This document shows positions 10,136-19,716 of a DNA stretch of 64,000 nucleotides, piece after piece; the stretch's first letter is position 1, and each line of letters begins with the position of its first letter. The stretch is from positions 83,269 through 147,268 of IMG/VR virus record IMGVR_UViG_3300035698_019437. The stretch is one strand, 5' to 3'. The translations under genes and the position numbers were made by a program. Below the pieces are notes generated by a model. The model ran no database searches, was not told where the DNA came from, and saw only the letters and a list, made by a program, of their open reading frames with translations. The DNA is from a virus.

Positions 10136-11204
10136 AGTTACAGACTACCAATTTGTTTATGCAATTATTAAAGCGGCATGCAAAGCGGTATGTTGTGACT
10201 TTGTTGACGTACCTGTTGTTATAGATGAATTCAATGATTTTGTAGGTATAAAAGATGGAAGTATATATGTAGGACATCCAACTAATTTGTCAGAGATGAT
10301 GGCTAATATTATTTTGATATATATGGGTTCTTTTGAAGAGATAACTGGGAAATCCCTATTTTGCAACAGAGATCAGGAAGATAACACACTTTTACTTATA
10401 GCTAATTTTATTAGGAAGTTATCAAATGTAGAAGATGTACTACCAGAATCTATATCATTAGACCCGGTAGTACAGAGATTATATCAATATAAGCTATCTT
10501 GGTTGTTAATGAAAGATTTGGTGTGTCCAGCTTTTTCAGTCCCGATAATAAATCATCGAGTTATAAGCTATCATTCTCCTCGTTTCGATATTGCAGGTGC
10601 TTTTGAAGAAAATAAAGATGACGATGTAGAATTGACAGCTTTTGTAAATACAGATGTTGAGTATAAACCATGTTTAGAAGCAGCCTTGTTTATTGCAAGT
10701 TTAAAGTGTCATGAACTAGACATAACAAGAACAGTACAACAGATTGTAGAATCTGGACTTAGAGATCAGCTTCAAGGTCTAGTTAAGTTGGCTTTTAAAA
10801 AAGATGAAGAAGTAGATGATTTCATGGGATTTCTTCTTACATTTTCTGGTATTGGCAATAAGATGGAATCAATTATTGGTAAAGTTCCTGATGTATTATC
10901 TTCTGGTGAAACGAATGAGATGTATAAAGAGTCTCAGAACACAAGAGATTTTACCAGTAGTTCTTGGTGGTATTTTGGATTGATTGAGAAAATGCTTGAA
11001 GAAGTGAGAGGTTCGGATTGGACTACTTACAAAAGTCTGACTCCTTATCTCAAAGAACACTGGGATAAAATTCATGCTGCAAGAAAAGCTAAAGGTCGAG
11101 ACGGCTTAAGCTATGAAGCATTATTGAGAGTTAAGTATAAAGATAACGAAGATGAAAAACCTAGAATTATGGAAAGTCTTCTAGGTGCTAATAGAGTATG
11201 GTAA
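10128..11204 (+). CDS. Hypothetical protein (358 aa)
   Basis: No family was recognised. The protein looks globular and mainly helical, with hydrophobic helices such as EMMANIILIYMGSF and LLLIANFIRKL, and a basic Lys/Arg-rich C-terminus. There is no signal peptide or convincing membrane segment. It lies upstream of two small genes and a UvsW-like helicase, so a role near replication or DNA metabolism is possible from position only. Confidence 0.7.
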   Translation: MNKVTDYQFVYAIIKAACKAVCCDFVDVPVVIDEFNDFVGIKDGSIYVGHPTNLSEMMANIILIYMGSFEEITGKSLFCNRDQEDNTLLLIANFIRKLSNVEDVLPESISLDPVVQRLYQYKLSWLLMKDLVCPAFSVPIINHRVISYHSPRFDIAGAFEENKDDDVELTAFVNTDVEYKPCLEAALFIASLKCHELDITRTVQQIVESGLRDQLQGLVKLAFKKDEEVDDFMGFLLTFSGIGNKMESIIGKVPDVLSSGETNEMYKESQNTRDFTSSSWWYFGLIEKMLEEVRGSDWTTYKSLTPYLKEHWDKIHAARKAKGRDGLSYEALLRVKYKDNEDEKPRIMESLLGANRVW

Positions 11205-11219
11205 TTTTAGGAGAATACA

Positions 11220-11441
11220 ATGAACAAAGAACTAGAAAAAGAATTAAAGGAAACGATAGGAAAGATTCAAGGTTCTATCAACATATTACGTTCGTCTCCG
11301 GTAATTCTAGCATATAATAAGCTTGTGGGAATTAACCAGAAGCTGACTATGCTACTGTCGAATTTAGAAATAGGCGCATGTGATCCAGAAGTTACATGTA
11401 AAGATACGGATAAAGAAACCAATGAAGGTAATTCAAACTAA
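11220..11441 (+). CDS. Small hypothetical protein (73 aa)
   Basis: A short charged protein preceded by a strong ribosome binding site (AGGAGAATACA before the ATG). The first 50 residues form an amphipathic helix (KELEKELKETIGKIQGSIN), and the tail has three Cys/Asp-rich turns (ACDPEVTCKD). Function is unknown. The next gene starts within its last 20 bases. Confidence 0.7.
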   Translation: MNKELEKELKETIGKIQGSINILRSSPVILAYNKLVGINQKLTMLLSNLEIGACDPEVTCKDTDKETNEGNSN

Positions 11442-11634
11442 ATCTTACATAAAGTTGGCGTATACGTCTTATGACGACCAGCCTGGTTTTGTTAACCGAG
11501 ATGATAAGGATCAAGGGTCTACTTTATTCTTTGATCCTAATCCTGAGAGTGAAGATAATATCAAAAAAAAGTGGACAAAGAAAAGGAAGTTTCGTCCGCA
11601 AATTCTAGAAGAGATGCCTAAAGGTTCTATCTAA
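11422..11634 (+). CDS. Small hypothetical protein (70 aa)
   Basis: A 70-residue protein starting at the ATG inside the end of the preceding gene (MKVIQTKSYIKLA). An ATG at 11380 in the same frame would add 14 residues that fully overlap the previous gene, so I prefer 11422. The middle is Asp/Gly-rich and the tail is basic (KKKWTKKRKFRPQ). It ends just before the UvsW-like helicase. No family was recognised. Confidence 0.6.
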   Translation: MKVIQTKSYIKLAYTSYDDQPGFVNRDDKDQGSTLFFDPNPESEDNIKKKWTKKRKFRPQILEEMPKGSI

Positions 11635-11636
11635 GT

Positions 11637-13172
11637 ATGACGGATAAACTCATTCTGCATGTAGGAAACACTTCCATTTCTATAGATGGGAAGTTCCCCA
11701 AGGGATTGTATAAGAACTTCAAACAATCTCTAGGTTATCGTCCTGAAGATGCTATATTTAGGATGAAGATGAGTCAAAATAAATCAGCCAAATCGGGTCG
11801 AAAGTGGGCTTGGGATGGTTATATAACTACAGTATGCTATAATAGGCATCATTGTAAATGTCCTATCAAAAAAGATGGTACCCATTTCCCAACAGGGCTT
11901 CTAGGAAAAGCCAGAGATTTCTTCCAGACATACGAAATACCTTATCAATTTGTAGACGATAGAGTTAAAGTTGTAAGAAGCACTGGTATGACTATGAGTG
12001 ATGATTTCGAGAGTCGCCCATATCAGCTAGAAGTAGTAAACAATGCCGTTAATAGCCAGAGAGGTATCATCAGAGCTTGTACAGGCAGCGGTAAGACCGC
12101 TATGGCGGCTCAAATCATAGCAAAGCTTGGTGTTTCCCCTTTTATATTTTATGTGCCTTCTATAGACCTTCTGATACAAGCAAGAGATGAATTGAGCAAG
12201 TTTATCGTTAAAAATGGAAGTAATCTTAAAGTAGGTGCAATCGGAGGCGGTTTTTTTGATATACAAGATGTAAATGTTATGACAATACAAACCGCAGTAA
12301 GAGCGACTGGTGAGAAATACATCAAGTTTGATGAAGAAGAAAACAAGATAAATGATTTAGAAATTATAGATCAAAACAAAATCGACATACGTGATTTGAT
12401 TATATCTGCTAAAGGCTGTATATGTGATGAAGTTCAGCATTGGGCTGCTGAAACTTGTCAGATTATATCTGATTATTCGTCTTCTTGTTATTACAAATAC
12501 GGTATGTCTGCTACTCCTTGGAGAGATAAAGGAGATGACATATTAATAGATGCTTGTTTTGGTAAGCTAATAGCTGATATAAGTGCATCGTACTTAATCA
12601 AAGAAGGATTCTTAGTTAAGCCCAATATCTATTTTGTTCCTATGAAACATCCTTCATATAAGGGACAAGTATATAGCTCGATTTATGAATCTGCTATTGT
12701 AGAGAATACGATGAGAAATAATTGTATTGCTTCGGTAGCTAAAAAGTTTGCGGATCAAGGAAGAACTGTTTTGGTTCTTTGTAGATATATAGCTCACGGT
12801 AAGACTTTGAATTCTTTAATGGATAACAGCGTTTTCTTGCATGGTAAACATAGTGGTTTAGAAAGAGAAGAACATCTTAATAAGATGAGATTACAGCAGG
12901 CTCCAATAACGATAGCAACTTCTATCTTCGATGAAGGTATTGACTGTAGACCACTAGATACTCTTGTTTTAGCTGGTTCAGGCAAGTCTCAAACTAGAGC
13001 GTTGCAAAGAGTTGGACGTACTTTGAGACCATTTCAAGGAAAAAACACGGCAATAATAGTTGATTTCGATGATAAGTGTAAATATTTATCTTCTCATAGC
13101 AAGAAGAGAAAAAAGATATATGAAACTGAAGAAGAATTTTACATAGAGAACCTGCAAATAGACAATGGCTAA
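11637..13172 (+). CDS. Superfamily 2 DNA helicase, UvsW/D10-like
   Basis: A 511-residue ATP-dependent helicase. After an N-terminal domain of about 120 residues (with HHCKC and basic stretches, likely DNA-binding), the motor shows motif I ACTGSGKTAMAA, motif II CDEVQHW (a DExH-type box) and motif III SATPWRD. The second RecA-like lobe has a motif V-like region near SIFDEGIDCRPL and motif VI RALQRVGRTLRPFQG. T4 UvsW and T5 D10, the closest types by motif, unwind branched DNA and R-loops and help switch from origin-driven to recombination-driven replication. It overlaps the start of the following methylase by eight bases. Confidence 0.88.
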   Translation: MTDKLILHVGNTSISIDGKFPKGLYKNFKQSLGYRPEDAIFRMKMSQNKSAKSGRKWAWDGYITTVCYNRHHCKCPIKKDGTHFPTGLLGKARDFFQTYEIPYQFVDDRVKVVRSTGMTMSDDFESRPYQLEVVNNAVNSQRGIIRACTGSGKTAMAAQIIAKLGVSPFIFYVPSIDLLIQARDELSKFIVKNGSNLKVGAIGGGFFDIQDVNVMTIQTAVRATGEKYIKFDEEENKINDLEIIDQNKIDIRDLIISAKGCICDEVQHWAAETCQIISDYSSSCYYKYGMSATPWRDKGDDILIDACFGKLIADISASYLIKEGFLVKPNIYFVPMKHPSYKGQVYSSIYESAIVENTMRNNCIASVAKKFADQGRTVLVLCRYIAHGKTLNSLMDNSVFLHGKHSGLEREEHLNKMRLQQAPITIATSIFDEGIDCRPLDTLVLAGSGKSQTRALQRVGRTLRPFQGKNTAIIVDFDDKCKYLSSHSKKRKKIYETEEEFYIENLQIDNG

Positions 13173-14289
13173 AATATATGATCAAACAGATTGTAACTTT
13201 GATACTGGGAAGATTACTAGACCTTTTATAACTGAACTTATATATAGTATTAATCAGGTCAAGGCTATAACAAATCCATATGTAGGAAATAAGAGGAAGA
13301 TTCTTTTCAAAATATTCCAGACTCTAAATAATTACGAATTCGATTCCATGCTGGATTTGTTTAGTGGTAGCGCGTGTGTTTCAGTAGTTGCTAGACGTAT
13401 GGGTAAAAAAGTAGTAGCTAATGATCTATTAGCTAGTTCTTGGGTATACGCAAAGAAGTTTTTGGAATGCGATGAGAAGCTTTCAGAACAAGAGAAAAAG
13501 TTTTTAATCTATAACGACAATAACTCAAGTTCTGATTTTGTATCTAAAAATTTTGGGGAACGATTCACGAAAAAGGAAAGTAAATTTCTAGACAATTATT
13601 ATGCTAATATGGATACTCTTTTCAGAGTATCTAATGCGGCAAATTTTCCTAATTTATGTTCAAACAAAGCCATTACAGCTTTAGTATCTATACAGCTTTA
13701 TATACTTGATAAGTGCTTTGTAGGTGGAAGACTTAATCGCGGTCAAGTACTGGCTAAACTAGAACATAGAATTCAACACAAGAGGAACGATGGTTCTGAA
13801 ATGTGTTTTCAAAAAATGGAGTGGTCTCATATAGATCAGGATAACGAACACCAGTGTTTTGCTTATCGTATGGATGCAATAGAACTTTTGAAGAGCGATA
13901 TTATAATTGAGTTTCAGCCAGAATTGGTTTATATAGACCCTCCCTATGGTGGTAGTCAGAGCGATTATGGAAACATGTATTCGTTTTTTGAGTCTTATTT
14001 GACTCAGAAGATGCCGGATGAATGGGACCATATCAGCAAAGATTCGCTGAAAAAATTTGCGAATAAGAAAAATTATGAAGCCAATTTTGTAGAACTGATG
14101 AAAGGGACTCAATTTTCTCCTAGAGTTGCAATTAGTTATAACGACTCTAGTTGGGCAGATATAGACAAGCTCAAGGAAATTATTTATGGATTTAGGAAAA
14201 AAGTGGAAGTTCATAGTATAGATTATGAGTATAAGTACAGAGATAAGAAAAACAAATCAGGTACTGAGTACCTAATTGTGGCAACATAA
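13165..14289 (+). CDS. D12-class (Dam-type) adenine-N6 DNA methyltransferase
   Basis: Predicted to methylate adenine in a short DNA site using S-adenosylmethionine. Motif order is that of the D12/Dam family: NPYVGNKRKIL (motif X), LDLFSGSACVSVVARR (motif I, AdoMet pocket), ANDL (motif II), and VYIDPPYGG (motif IV, the catalytic DPPY). The length of 374 residues exceeds that of T4 Dam, with an insertion between motifs II and IV holding the target-recognition part. It may protect phage DNA from host restriction. No partner restriction enzyme lies next to it, so it looks like an orphan methylase. Confidence 0.88.
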   Translation: MAKIYDQTDCNFDTGKITRPFITELIYSINQVKAITNPYVGNKRKILFKIFQTLNNYEFDSMLDLFSGSACVSVVARRMGKKVVANDLLASSWVYAKKFLECDEKLSEQEKKFLIYNDNNSSSDFVSKNFGERFTKKESKFLDNYYANMDTLFRVSNAANFPNLCSNKAITALVSIQLYILDKCFVGGRLNRGQVLAKLEHRIQHKRNDGSEMCFQKMEWSHIDQDNEHQCFAYRMDAIELLKSDIIIEFQPELVYIDPPYGGSQSDYGNMYSFFESYLTQKMPDEWDHISKDSLKKFANKKNYEANFVELMKGTQFSPRVAISYNDSSWADIDKLKEIIYGFRKKVEVHSIDYEYKYRDKKNKSGTEYLIVAT

Positions 14290-15140
14290 TGATGAATAAA
14301 AAAGAAGAAAAGAGCTTGTTGCTAGAAGCTTTGAAGGATTCTGGAATAGTAGGTAAAGAAGCTTCTATCAAGCAAGGTGTTTCGCTAGTGGGGAAAGTCA
14401 AAGGTGTTAGAACCATTGAATTCGGCAAAATCAAAAAGACAGGTTGGGAACTCAAGCCCGACTTGGCTAATTGGACTAATAGAGATTTTGCTATTTTTAT
14501 TAGAGATAGGTACACATCTCAATACTCGAAAAACTGGGAACTGAATACTCTTGGTGTTACTAGTTATATGGGACGAATCAAGGAAACATTGGTCAATTCT
14601 TTAGATTTCTGTGACAATATAGTTCTTAAAGATTATATTGAATTTTATTTTGATAGGTGGTCTGACAAGTTTTTAAGAGATTCTTTTTCAGTTCATCCTA
14701 TGAGATTTGATACTCCAATAAAAGATTTTGTTCAACAATATGATTACAAAGCTAGAGTTAGAGAATATGTCAGGAATAGAAATGATTATATAGAAGTAAA
14801 GAGCGATAATCTGTCGGCTAAGGATATAGAAAGTGCTTATCTATTAGGCGAAGAAGCATTTGTTATGTCTTGTGGGATTATCGTTTCAGTTAATTGGTTA
14901 GCCTGTAAACAGAATATGTCTGTACTAGAAGCCGTTGATTATGTCTGTTCAATTTTGAAGGATATATCTGTTGAGAATGGTGTAACGACTGTATTAGAAG
15001 CTACTCTTATGCATTCTCCGTATTCAACTGAATGGCTATTTAAGGATGTAGAGACGCTTTTGTTAAAATGTAGCATTAACCCCTCAAAAGATTTTTTGGA
15101 GAGTATTAAGTTCAATGAAAAATGTAATATTAAATTCTAG
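14289..15140 (+). CDS. Hypothetical protein (283 aa)
   Basis: No family was recognised. It starts on the stop of the methylase gene (TAATGATG, so the second ATG at 14292 is also possible) and ends with TAG. The N-terminal 60 residues are Lys-rich; the rest is globular with aromatic residues (WELNTLGVTSYMGRIKE, FVQQYDYKARVREY). One hydrophobic helix (MSCGIIVSVNWLACK) is too polar for a membrane segment. Translational coupling with the methylase hints at a shared role, which is inference. Confidence 0.7.
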   Translation: MMNKKEEKSLLLEALKDSGIVGKEASIKQGVSLVGKVKGVRTIEFGKIKKTGWELKPDLANWTNRDFAIFIRDRYTSQYSKNWELNTLGVTSYMGRIKETLVNSLDFCDNIVLKDYIEFYFDRWSDKFLRDSFSVHPMRFDTPIKDFVQQYDYKARVREYVRNRNDYIEVKSDNLSAKDIESAYLLGEEAFVMSCGIIVSVNWLACKQNMSVLEAVDYVCSILKDISVENGVTTVLEATLMHSPYSTEWLFKDVETLLLKCSINPSKDFLESIKFNEKCNIKF

Positions 15141-15155
15141 GGAGCAACATTAGAA

Positions 15156-15650
15156 ATGTCGCAAGAAATTAGAGTTAACACTCGTATCCGTGCATCATTG
15201 GTTATGCTTATCGATTCGTTAGGTGAAAACAAAGGAACAGTAAATAGAGATCAAGCTATCTCTATGGCTGAAGTAGAATGTTTGGACCTTATCCAAATGT
15301 CATATCCAGAAAATGGTCAACCGCCGGTGTGTAAAATCATGGATTATGGTAAATATAAATACAAGCAATCTAAGAAATCTAAGAACAAACCTGAGAGCGT
15401 GAAAGAAATAAGAGTAAGCTATAAGATAGCTGATCATGATTTGGGTGTTAAGATTAAGAAGGTAAAACAGTTTCTTAGTAAAAATCATAAAGTACGCATG
15501 GTAATGATGTTAAGAGGACGTGAAAAACATCTTCATGCAGCAGCAGCAGAACGCTTCAAAGGCATGTTGAAAAAGTTTGACGACGATGCATCTTGGGATA
15601 ATGTAAGTACATCAAGTAATCAAGTTTTTGTTGTGCTAAATCCTAAGTAA
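15156..15650 (+). CDS. infC: Translation initiation factor IF-3 homologue
   Basis: In bacteria IF-3 binds the 30S subunit, keeps it free of 50S and checks start codon and initiator tRNA. This 164-residue protein keeps both domains. The N-terminal domain begins IRVNTRIRAS and ends with the hallmark PPVCKIMDYGKYKYKQSKKS (about residues 55-74). A Lys-rich linker leads to a C-terminal domain with VKEIRVSYKIADHDLGVK and the RGREKHL segment equivalent to the RGRE of host IF-3. It is slightly shorter than usual (about 175-185). A Shine-Dalgarno GGGAG lies upstream. It sits just ahead of replication genes, so it is probably made early and may bias initiation toward phage messages. Confidence 0.92.
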   Translation: MSQEIRVNTRIRASLVMLIDSLGENKGTVNRDQAISMAEVECLDLIQMSYPENGQPPVCKIMDYGKYKYKQSKKSKNKPESVKEIRVSYKIADHDLGVKIKKVKQFLSKNHKVRMVMMLRGREKHLHAAAAERFKGMLKKFDDDASWDNVSTSSNQVFVVLNPK

Positions 15651-15669
15651 TACTTCTGAAGGAGATGTA

Positions 15670-17391
15670 ATGCCGATTAAGACGAAAGTAGAAAAAGCCA
15701 CAGTCAAATCGCAAACGAAAGCAACAAAGCCTGTTACGGCAAAACAAGAGCATGAAGAAACTCTTGAAGCTATGGCTACACCTGAATTCTCAGATAACCT
15801 CATGGCTCTGTTGAAAATCAGGTCTCCTATTATTTATCTCACGGTTAATGAAGAGAAAAGGATGCTTAATTACTTCAAGCATCTTTCCATTGCAAAGGGT
15901 TACAGAACATCAAAATGGGACTGCTATCTTGGTTTGTTGGATTTGATTAGTGACCAGAAAAGTAAAGCTAGTACGGATGATATTAAAGAACCAGAAGTTA
16001 TCCTAGAGAAGATTATAGAACAGGCCCAACAAGATATCAAAAATCAAGAAGCTATGACATCTGATGGATATAAGGGAAATATCTATATCCTATTGGACTT
16101 CCATAGATTTATTGAAGATGCGGATTCAGGTATTGAAAGAAGACTCAAGGAATTATGTAATATAGAGTCTATGACTACAGTTATTATAACTGGTCCTCAT
16201 TTCGAAACGACTCCTGCGTTGGAAAATAGTTTTGCGGTATTAGATTTCCCGTATCCTAATAGAAAAGAAATCGGAAGTGCTTTATATACGTTGGTTAATT
16301 CCGAGAACATTCAAGCAAAATTACCGAAGCTAGCAAAGGTAGCAAAAGCCAGAGAGAATGAACTAATCAATGCTGCCAGTGGATTGACTTTGAATGAGGC
16401 TCAAACAGCATATTCAAAGTCTGTTGTTATGCACAGAGATTTTGATATTTCTACTATCCTTAATGAGAAGCAGCAGATCATCCGTAAAAAGGGAATCCTT
16501 GAATTCTACAAAACCAACGTAAAAATCGAAGATGTTGGTGGTTTAAAAAGGATGATACGTTGGTTTGAAAGACGCCGACTCGCGTTCCACCCAGATGCTA
16601 AGGAATATGGTTTGAGATATCCAAGAGGCGCATTGTTTATCGGAATGCCGGGTTGTGGAAAATCCTTAACGGCAAAGGCGATTGCATCAATGTATGAGAT
16701 GCCTTTGCTTAGACTCGATTTTGGAAGGTTGTTTAATTCTCTTGTTGGAGAGTCTGAGAAAACCGCTAGAGATGCGATTAAGCTCGCAGAAACAATATCG
16801 CCGTGTATTCTTTGGTGCGATGAAATAGAAAAGGGATTAGCTGGTGCTAAGTCTAGTGGACAAACAGATGGTGGAACTACAAGTAGGGTTATATCAACTT
16901 TCTTGACTTGGTTGCAAGAAAAGGAAACGCCTGTATTTGTTGTTTGTACCGCGAACGATCATATGCAAATACCTCCTGAGTTTATGAGAGCAGGTAGATT
17001 TGATGAAGTATTCTTCGTAGACCTCCCTGACGTAGATGAGAGAGAACAAATTACAAATGTACTTTTGCGTAAATTCGGTAGAGATTCAGAAAAATTCAAT
17101 GCTAGAAAGATTGCTTTGGCTAGCGATAGCTATAGCGGTGCAGAAATAGAAAAAGCTATTGAATGCGCAATGTTTGAAGGTTTTAATGATGGTAAGAGAG
17201 AGATTCTTGAAAAAGATATTATAGATGCGCTTAATGAATTTGAACCTCTTAGTGCTACTCGTTCTGATGTGTTCGATAGTATGAGAGAATGGGCGCACAG
17301 TTATTGTGTTTTAGCTAATGGGAGTGACAAAAATTTTCCCAAGGCTAAAGTCTCTTCTAAGAAAAAGAAAGCAAATATAGATTTAGAATAA
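15670..17391 (+). CDS. Ycf46-like AAA+ ATPase
   Basis: A 573-residue ATPase. Residues about 40-250 match the N-terminal region of cyanobacterial and plastid Ycf46 (LKIRSPIIYLTVNEEKRML), a degenerate P-loop-like fold. The C-terminal AAA module has Walker A GMPGCGKSLTAKA (about 318-330), Walker B ILWCDEIEKG, a sensor-1 region VVCTANDH, and the arginine-finger box FMRAGRFDEVFFVDLPD. This module resembles FtsH and proteasomal ATPases but has no protease or membrane segment. The Shine-Dalgarno AAGGAG is strong. Ycf46 is poorly understood in cells; a role as an unfoldase or remodeller is inferred. A Ycf35-like DUF1257 gene occurs at 47524 in the same window. Confidence 0.85.
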   Translation: MPIKTKVEKATVKSQTKATKPVTAKQEHEETLEAMATPEFSDNLMALLKIRSPIIYLTVNEEKRMLNYFKHLSIAKGYRTSKWDCYLGLLDLISDQKSKASTDDIKEPEVILEKIIEQAQQDIKNQEAMTSDGYKGNIYILLDFHRFIEDADSGIERRLKELCNIESMTTVIITGPHFETTPALENSFAVLDFPYPNRKEIGSALYTLVNSENIQAKLPKLAKVAKARENELINAASGLTLNEAQTAYSKSVVMHRDFDISTILNEKQQIIRKKGILEFYKTNVKIEDVGGLKRMIRWFERRRLAFHPDAKEYGLRYPRGALFIGMPGCGKSLTAKAIASMYEMPLLRLDFGRLFNSLVGESEKTARDAIKLAETISPCILWCDEIEKGLAGAKSSGQTDGGTTSRVISTFLTWLQEKETPVFVVCTANDHMQIPPEFMRAGRFDEVFFVDLPDVDEREQITNVLLRKFGRDSEKFNARKIALASDSYSGAEIEKAIECAMFEGFNDGKREILEKDIIDALNEFEPLSATRSDVFDSMREWAHSYCVLANGSDKNFPKAKVSSKKKKANIDLE

Positions 17392-18242
17392 TGGAAGATA
17401 TCACTAAATTAAGAGAGTTGCTGGAAAAGAAATACGCTAAGAAGTTTTGTGATATAGATGATATTTCTAAATGCCCTCATGGTGATAAGTGTACGTGTAA
17501 AATAGCTGCTGAAATTAAAGCATATTTGTATACTATTATTCCATCTTCTTTTAGAAATCTTACGTTATCAGATTTTGATGGTCGTAATGGAGATGGGAAG
17601 CAGCTTATTTCTGATGGGGTTGCTCTGAAAGCAAAGAAAAAGATTCTTAGCTATTGTTGGAAAGATGTATCCTTGAATAATCTAGTTGGTCCTAAAAAAC
17701 TTACAACGGATCAGTTGGACTCTTATTCTATTATAGATAACAGGAGATATTCTGGTGATAACGTTGTTATTTATACAGATTCTCCTACTCAAAGTAAAGG
17801 GTTGACTGGTAAAGGGAAAACTATGGTAGCTTCTTTGATTATGAAAGAAGCTATAAAAAGACGATCTTCGCCAAAACATAGTTCTGATACATATGAGTGG
17901 ATTTCATTTAGAAGTTTGTTGCAAAAAATCAAGTTAGAAGATAGGGGAGATAGATATATCAATCTCTCGGATATAAAGTTTTGTGACTGGCTTGTTGTAG
18001 ATGATATACCAGACGATTTCGGAAGGACCGTAAAAGGTCAGGATTATATTTCTTCTATATTAGACCCATTCTTTTCAGATAGATATACTGCTAGACTTCC
18101 AACCATATTCGTATTCAAATTTGATATTATGCAACCATCGGTTGAGATAGAAAGAAGTTTCGGTATATCAATTGGAAAAGTTGTACAAGATTCTCATACT
18201 ACATTAATACCTCTGTGCGAATATAATAATGATAACGGATAA
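17391..18242 (+). CDS. DnaC/IstB-like helicase loader ATPase
   Basis: Predicted to load the DnaB-like helicase encoded immediately downstream. The N-terminal 50 residues carry a Cys cluster (CDIDDISKCPHGDKCTCK) that could bind zinc. The ATPase core has Walker A GLTGKGKTMVA (about residues 142-152) and Walker B DWLVVDDIPDDF (about 197-208), as in DnaC and IstB. The segment ISSILDPFFSDRYTARLPTI matches the DnaC sensor region in which a helper ATPase is compared with others. It is 283 residues and overlaps the helicase gene by 14 bases, which supports the pairing. Confidence 0.8.
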   Translation: MEDITKLRELLEKKYAKKFCDIDDISKCPHGDKCTCKIAAEIKAYLYTIIPSSFRNLTLSDFDGRNGDGKQLISDGVALKAKKKILSYCWKDVSLNNLVGPKKLTTDQLDSYSIIDNRRYSGDNVVIYTDSPTQSKGLTGKGKTMVASLIMKEAIKRRSSPKHSSDTYEWISFRSLLQKIKLEDRGDRYINLSDIKFCDWLVVDDIPDDFGRTVKGQDYISSILDPFFSDRYTARLPTIFVFKFDIMQPSVEIERSFGISIGKVVQDSHTTLIPLCEYNNDNG

Positions 18243-19716
18243 ACAGAAAATAGACATCGAAAGAGACTTTATAGCTTTACTTTTGAAGCATAAAGATTTG
18301 GTATCAGAATGGATTGAAGGTGGACCTTCTACAGACTTTTTCGATGAAACACATCACTTATTATTGTACGCTATCATGTCAGCCTACAATAATAATGCAT
18401 TACTGACTTTAAGAGGTTTAAGAGGATTCTTAACTGTTCAATCTTCTAGCAAATTAAATAATCTAGCTCATGAAAAAGAATTCAACTTAGCTAATATGGC
18501 TTTTGTTGGTAAAGATGATTTTCATGTGTTGCGTACTAAAATTACAGAAGCGCACGTTTCAAAGAACTCGATAGATGCTATTCAGAATTTTAGGAATGAC
18601 TTGGGTTCTAAAGGGGCGATGTTTGCTGTTAAGAAGTTAGAAGATAGTCTGTCTAGTCTTGTGCTTAATACGGAAGTGCAGAAACCTATCGTTTATGAGT
18701 CTTTGATGGATTATATGCCAGAGTTTATGCATCTTCTTGAAGCAAGGAAGGATGGCAACGGCGAAGAAATCATTTCTTGCGGAATCAAGGAAATAGATTA
18801 TGCGATGGTTGTAGGGTTCGCTCCCGGTACTTTGACTTTGTTTTGTGCAGATGTAGGCGGATATAAAAGCACGATGATGCTTAACATAGCCGTGAACATT
18901 TGGAAGAAATCAAAGAAGAACGTTTTGTTCGTACCTCTAGAAATGCCAAAAGACAAAATCGCAGAAAAAATACTTTCTAGAGAAACAGGTATTCCGTTCG
19001 AAAGGTTTGAGCATAGTGAACAACTAACCGATGATGATTGGAAAAAAATCAAAGAGTTTAGTGAAGAGAGAAAAAATTGGGATCATAAGTTGTTTATTAT
19101 GGATGCACCTGAACGTATTCCAGTATCTGTTATTCGTAGAGAAATAGAAAAGCATATAGATATATTCCAACCCAACTTAGTGGTTGTAGATTACATAGCA
19201 AACTTGATTCCTGATAAAAGATATAGAAATGACAGAAACGACTTGCAAATTGGTGAGATGTTGAAAGACTTGAGACATATGGGAAGGGTTAATAGTATTT
19301 CTAAGAAGGGCTTTGCGATTGTATCTGCTGCTCAAATAGGTAGAGAGGGATTAAAGCGAGTAAGAAAGCTAGGTGCAGGTAAGAGTACATTCTATTCAGA
19401 AGATTTGAGAGGTAGTCATGAATACGCTGCTGATGCGGATAATATATTCGGACAAATGGAAGACCCCTCTCAGCCTACTTCTAATTTACAGCTAGTTGTT
19501 ATTAAAGCGAGATACGGAAGAAAGACTTTTTCTGATGGAAAAGTTAAATCCATATTGGATATCAAACCAGAGATTGCTTTAATTCAAAGTAAAGATGAGG
19601 CATGGCTTAATTCAGAACAAGCTCAAGCTAACATCCTTACCAAAGTAGATACTCCTGACGAGGATTGGGATATACAGATAGATTCTCCTGATTTTGGAGT
19701 AGATGGACAGATATGA
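18229..19716 (+). CDS. Replicative DNA helicase, DnaB-like
   Basis: A 495-residue hexameric-type helicase that unwinds the fork. The N-terminal domain (about 1-150) is followed by the RecA-like motor. The ATP site is unusual: FCADVGGYKSTMMLNIA replaces the normal GxxxxGK(S/T), with Tyr in place of the Gly before Lys. Other motifs are sound: VLFVPLEMP (motif 1a region), LVVVDYIANL (Walker B), VSAAQIGREG, RGSHEYAADADNI and VIKARYGR, the arginine-finger strand. It overlaps the loader upstream and the primase zinc-finger gene downstream (ATGA), forming a primosome operon. Confidence 0.88.
   Translation: MITDKQKIDIERDFIALLLKHKDLVSEWIEGGPSTDFFDETHHLLLYAIMSAYNNNALLTLRGLRGFLTVQSSSKLNNLAHEKEFNLANMAFVGKDDFHVLRTKITEAHVSKNSIDAIQNFRNDLGSKGAMFAVKKLEDSLSSLVLNTEVQKPIVYESLMDYMPEFMHLLEARKDGNGEEIISCGIKEIDYAMVVGFAPGTLTLFCADVGGYKSTMMLNIAVNIWKKSKKNVLFVPLEMPKDKIAEKILSRETGIPFERFEHSEQLTDDDWKKIKEFSEERKNWDHKLFIMDAPERIPVSVIRREIEKHIDIFQPNLVVVDYIANLIPDKRYRNDRNDLQIGEMLKDLRHMGRVNSISKKGFAIVSAAQIGREGLKRVRKLGAGKSTFYSEDLRGSHEYAADADNIFGQMEDPSQPTSNLQLVVIKARYGRKTFSDGKVKSILDIKPEIALIQSKDEAWLNSEQAQANILTKVDTPDEDWDIQIDSPDFGVDGQI

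Noticed and set aside
13759-14214. A 151-codon open frame on the minus strand
   Set aside because: Opposite the D12 methylase, including its DPPY region; treated as an antisense shadow.
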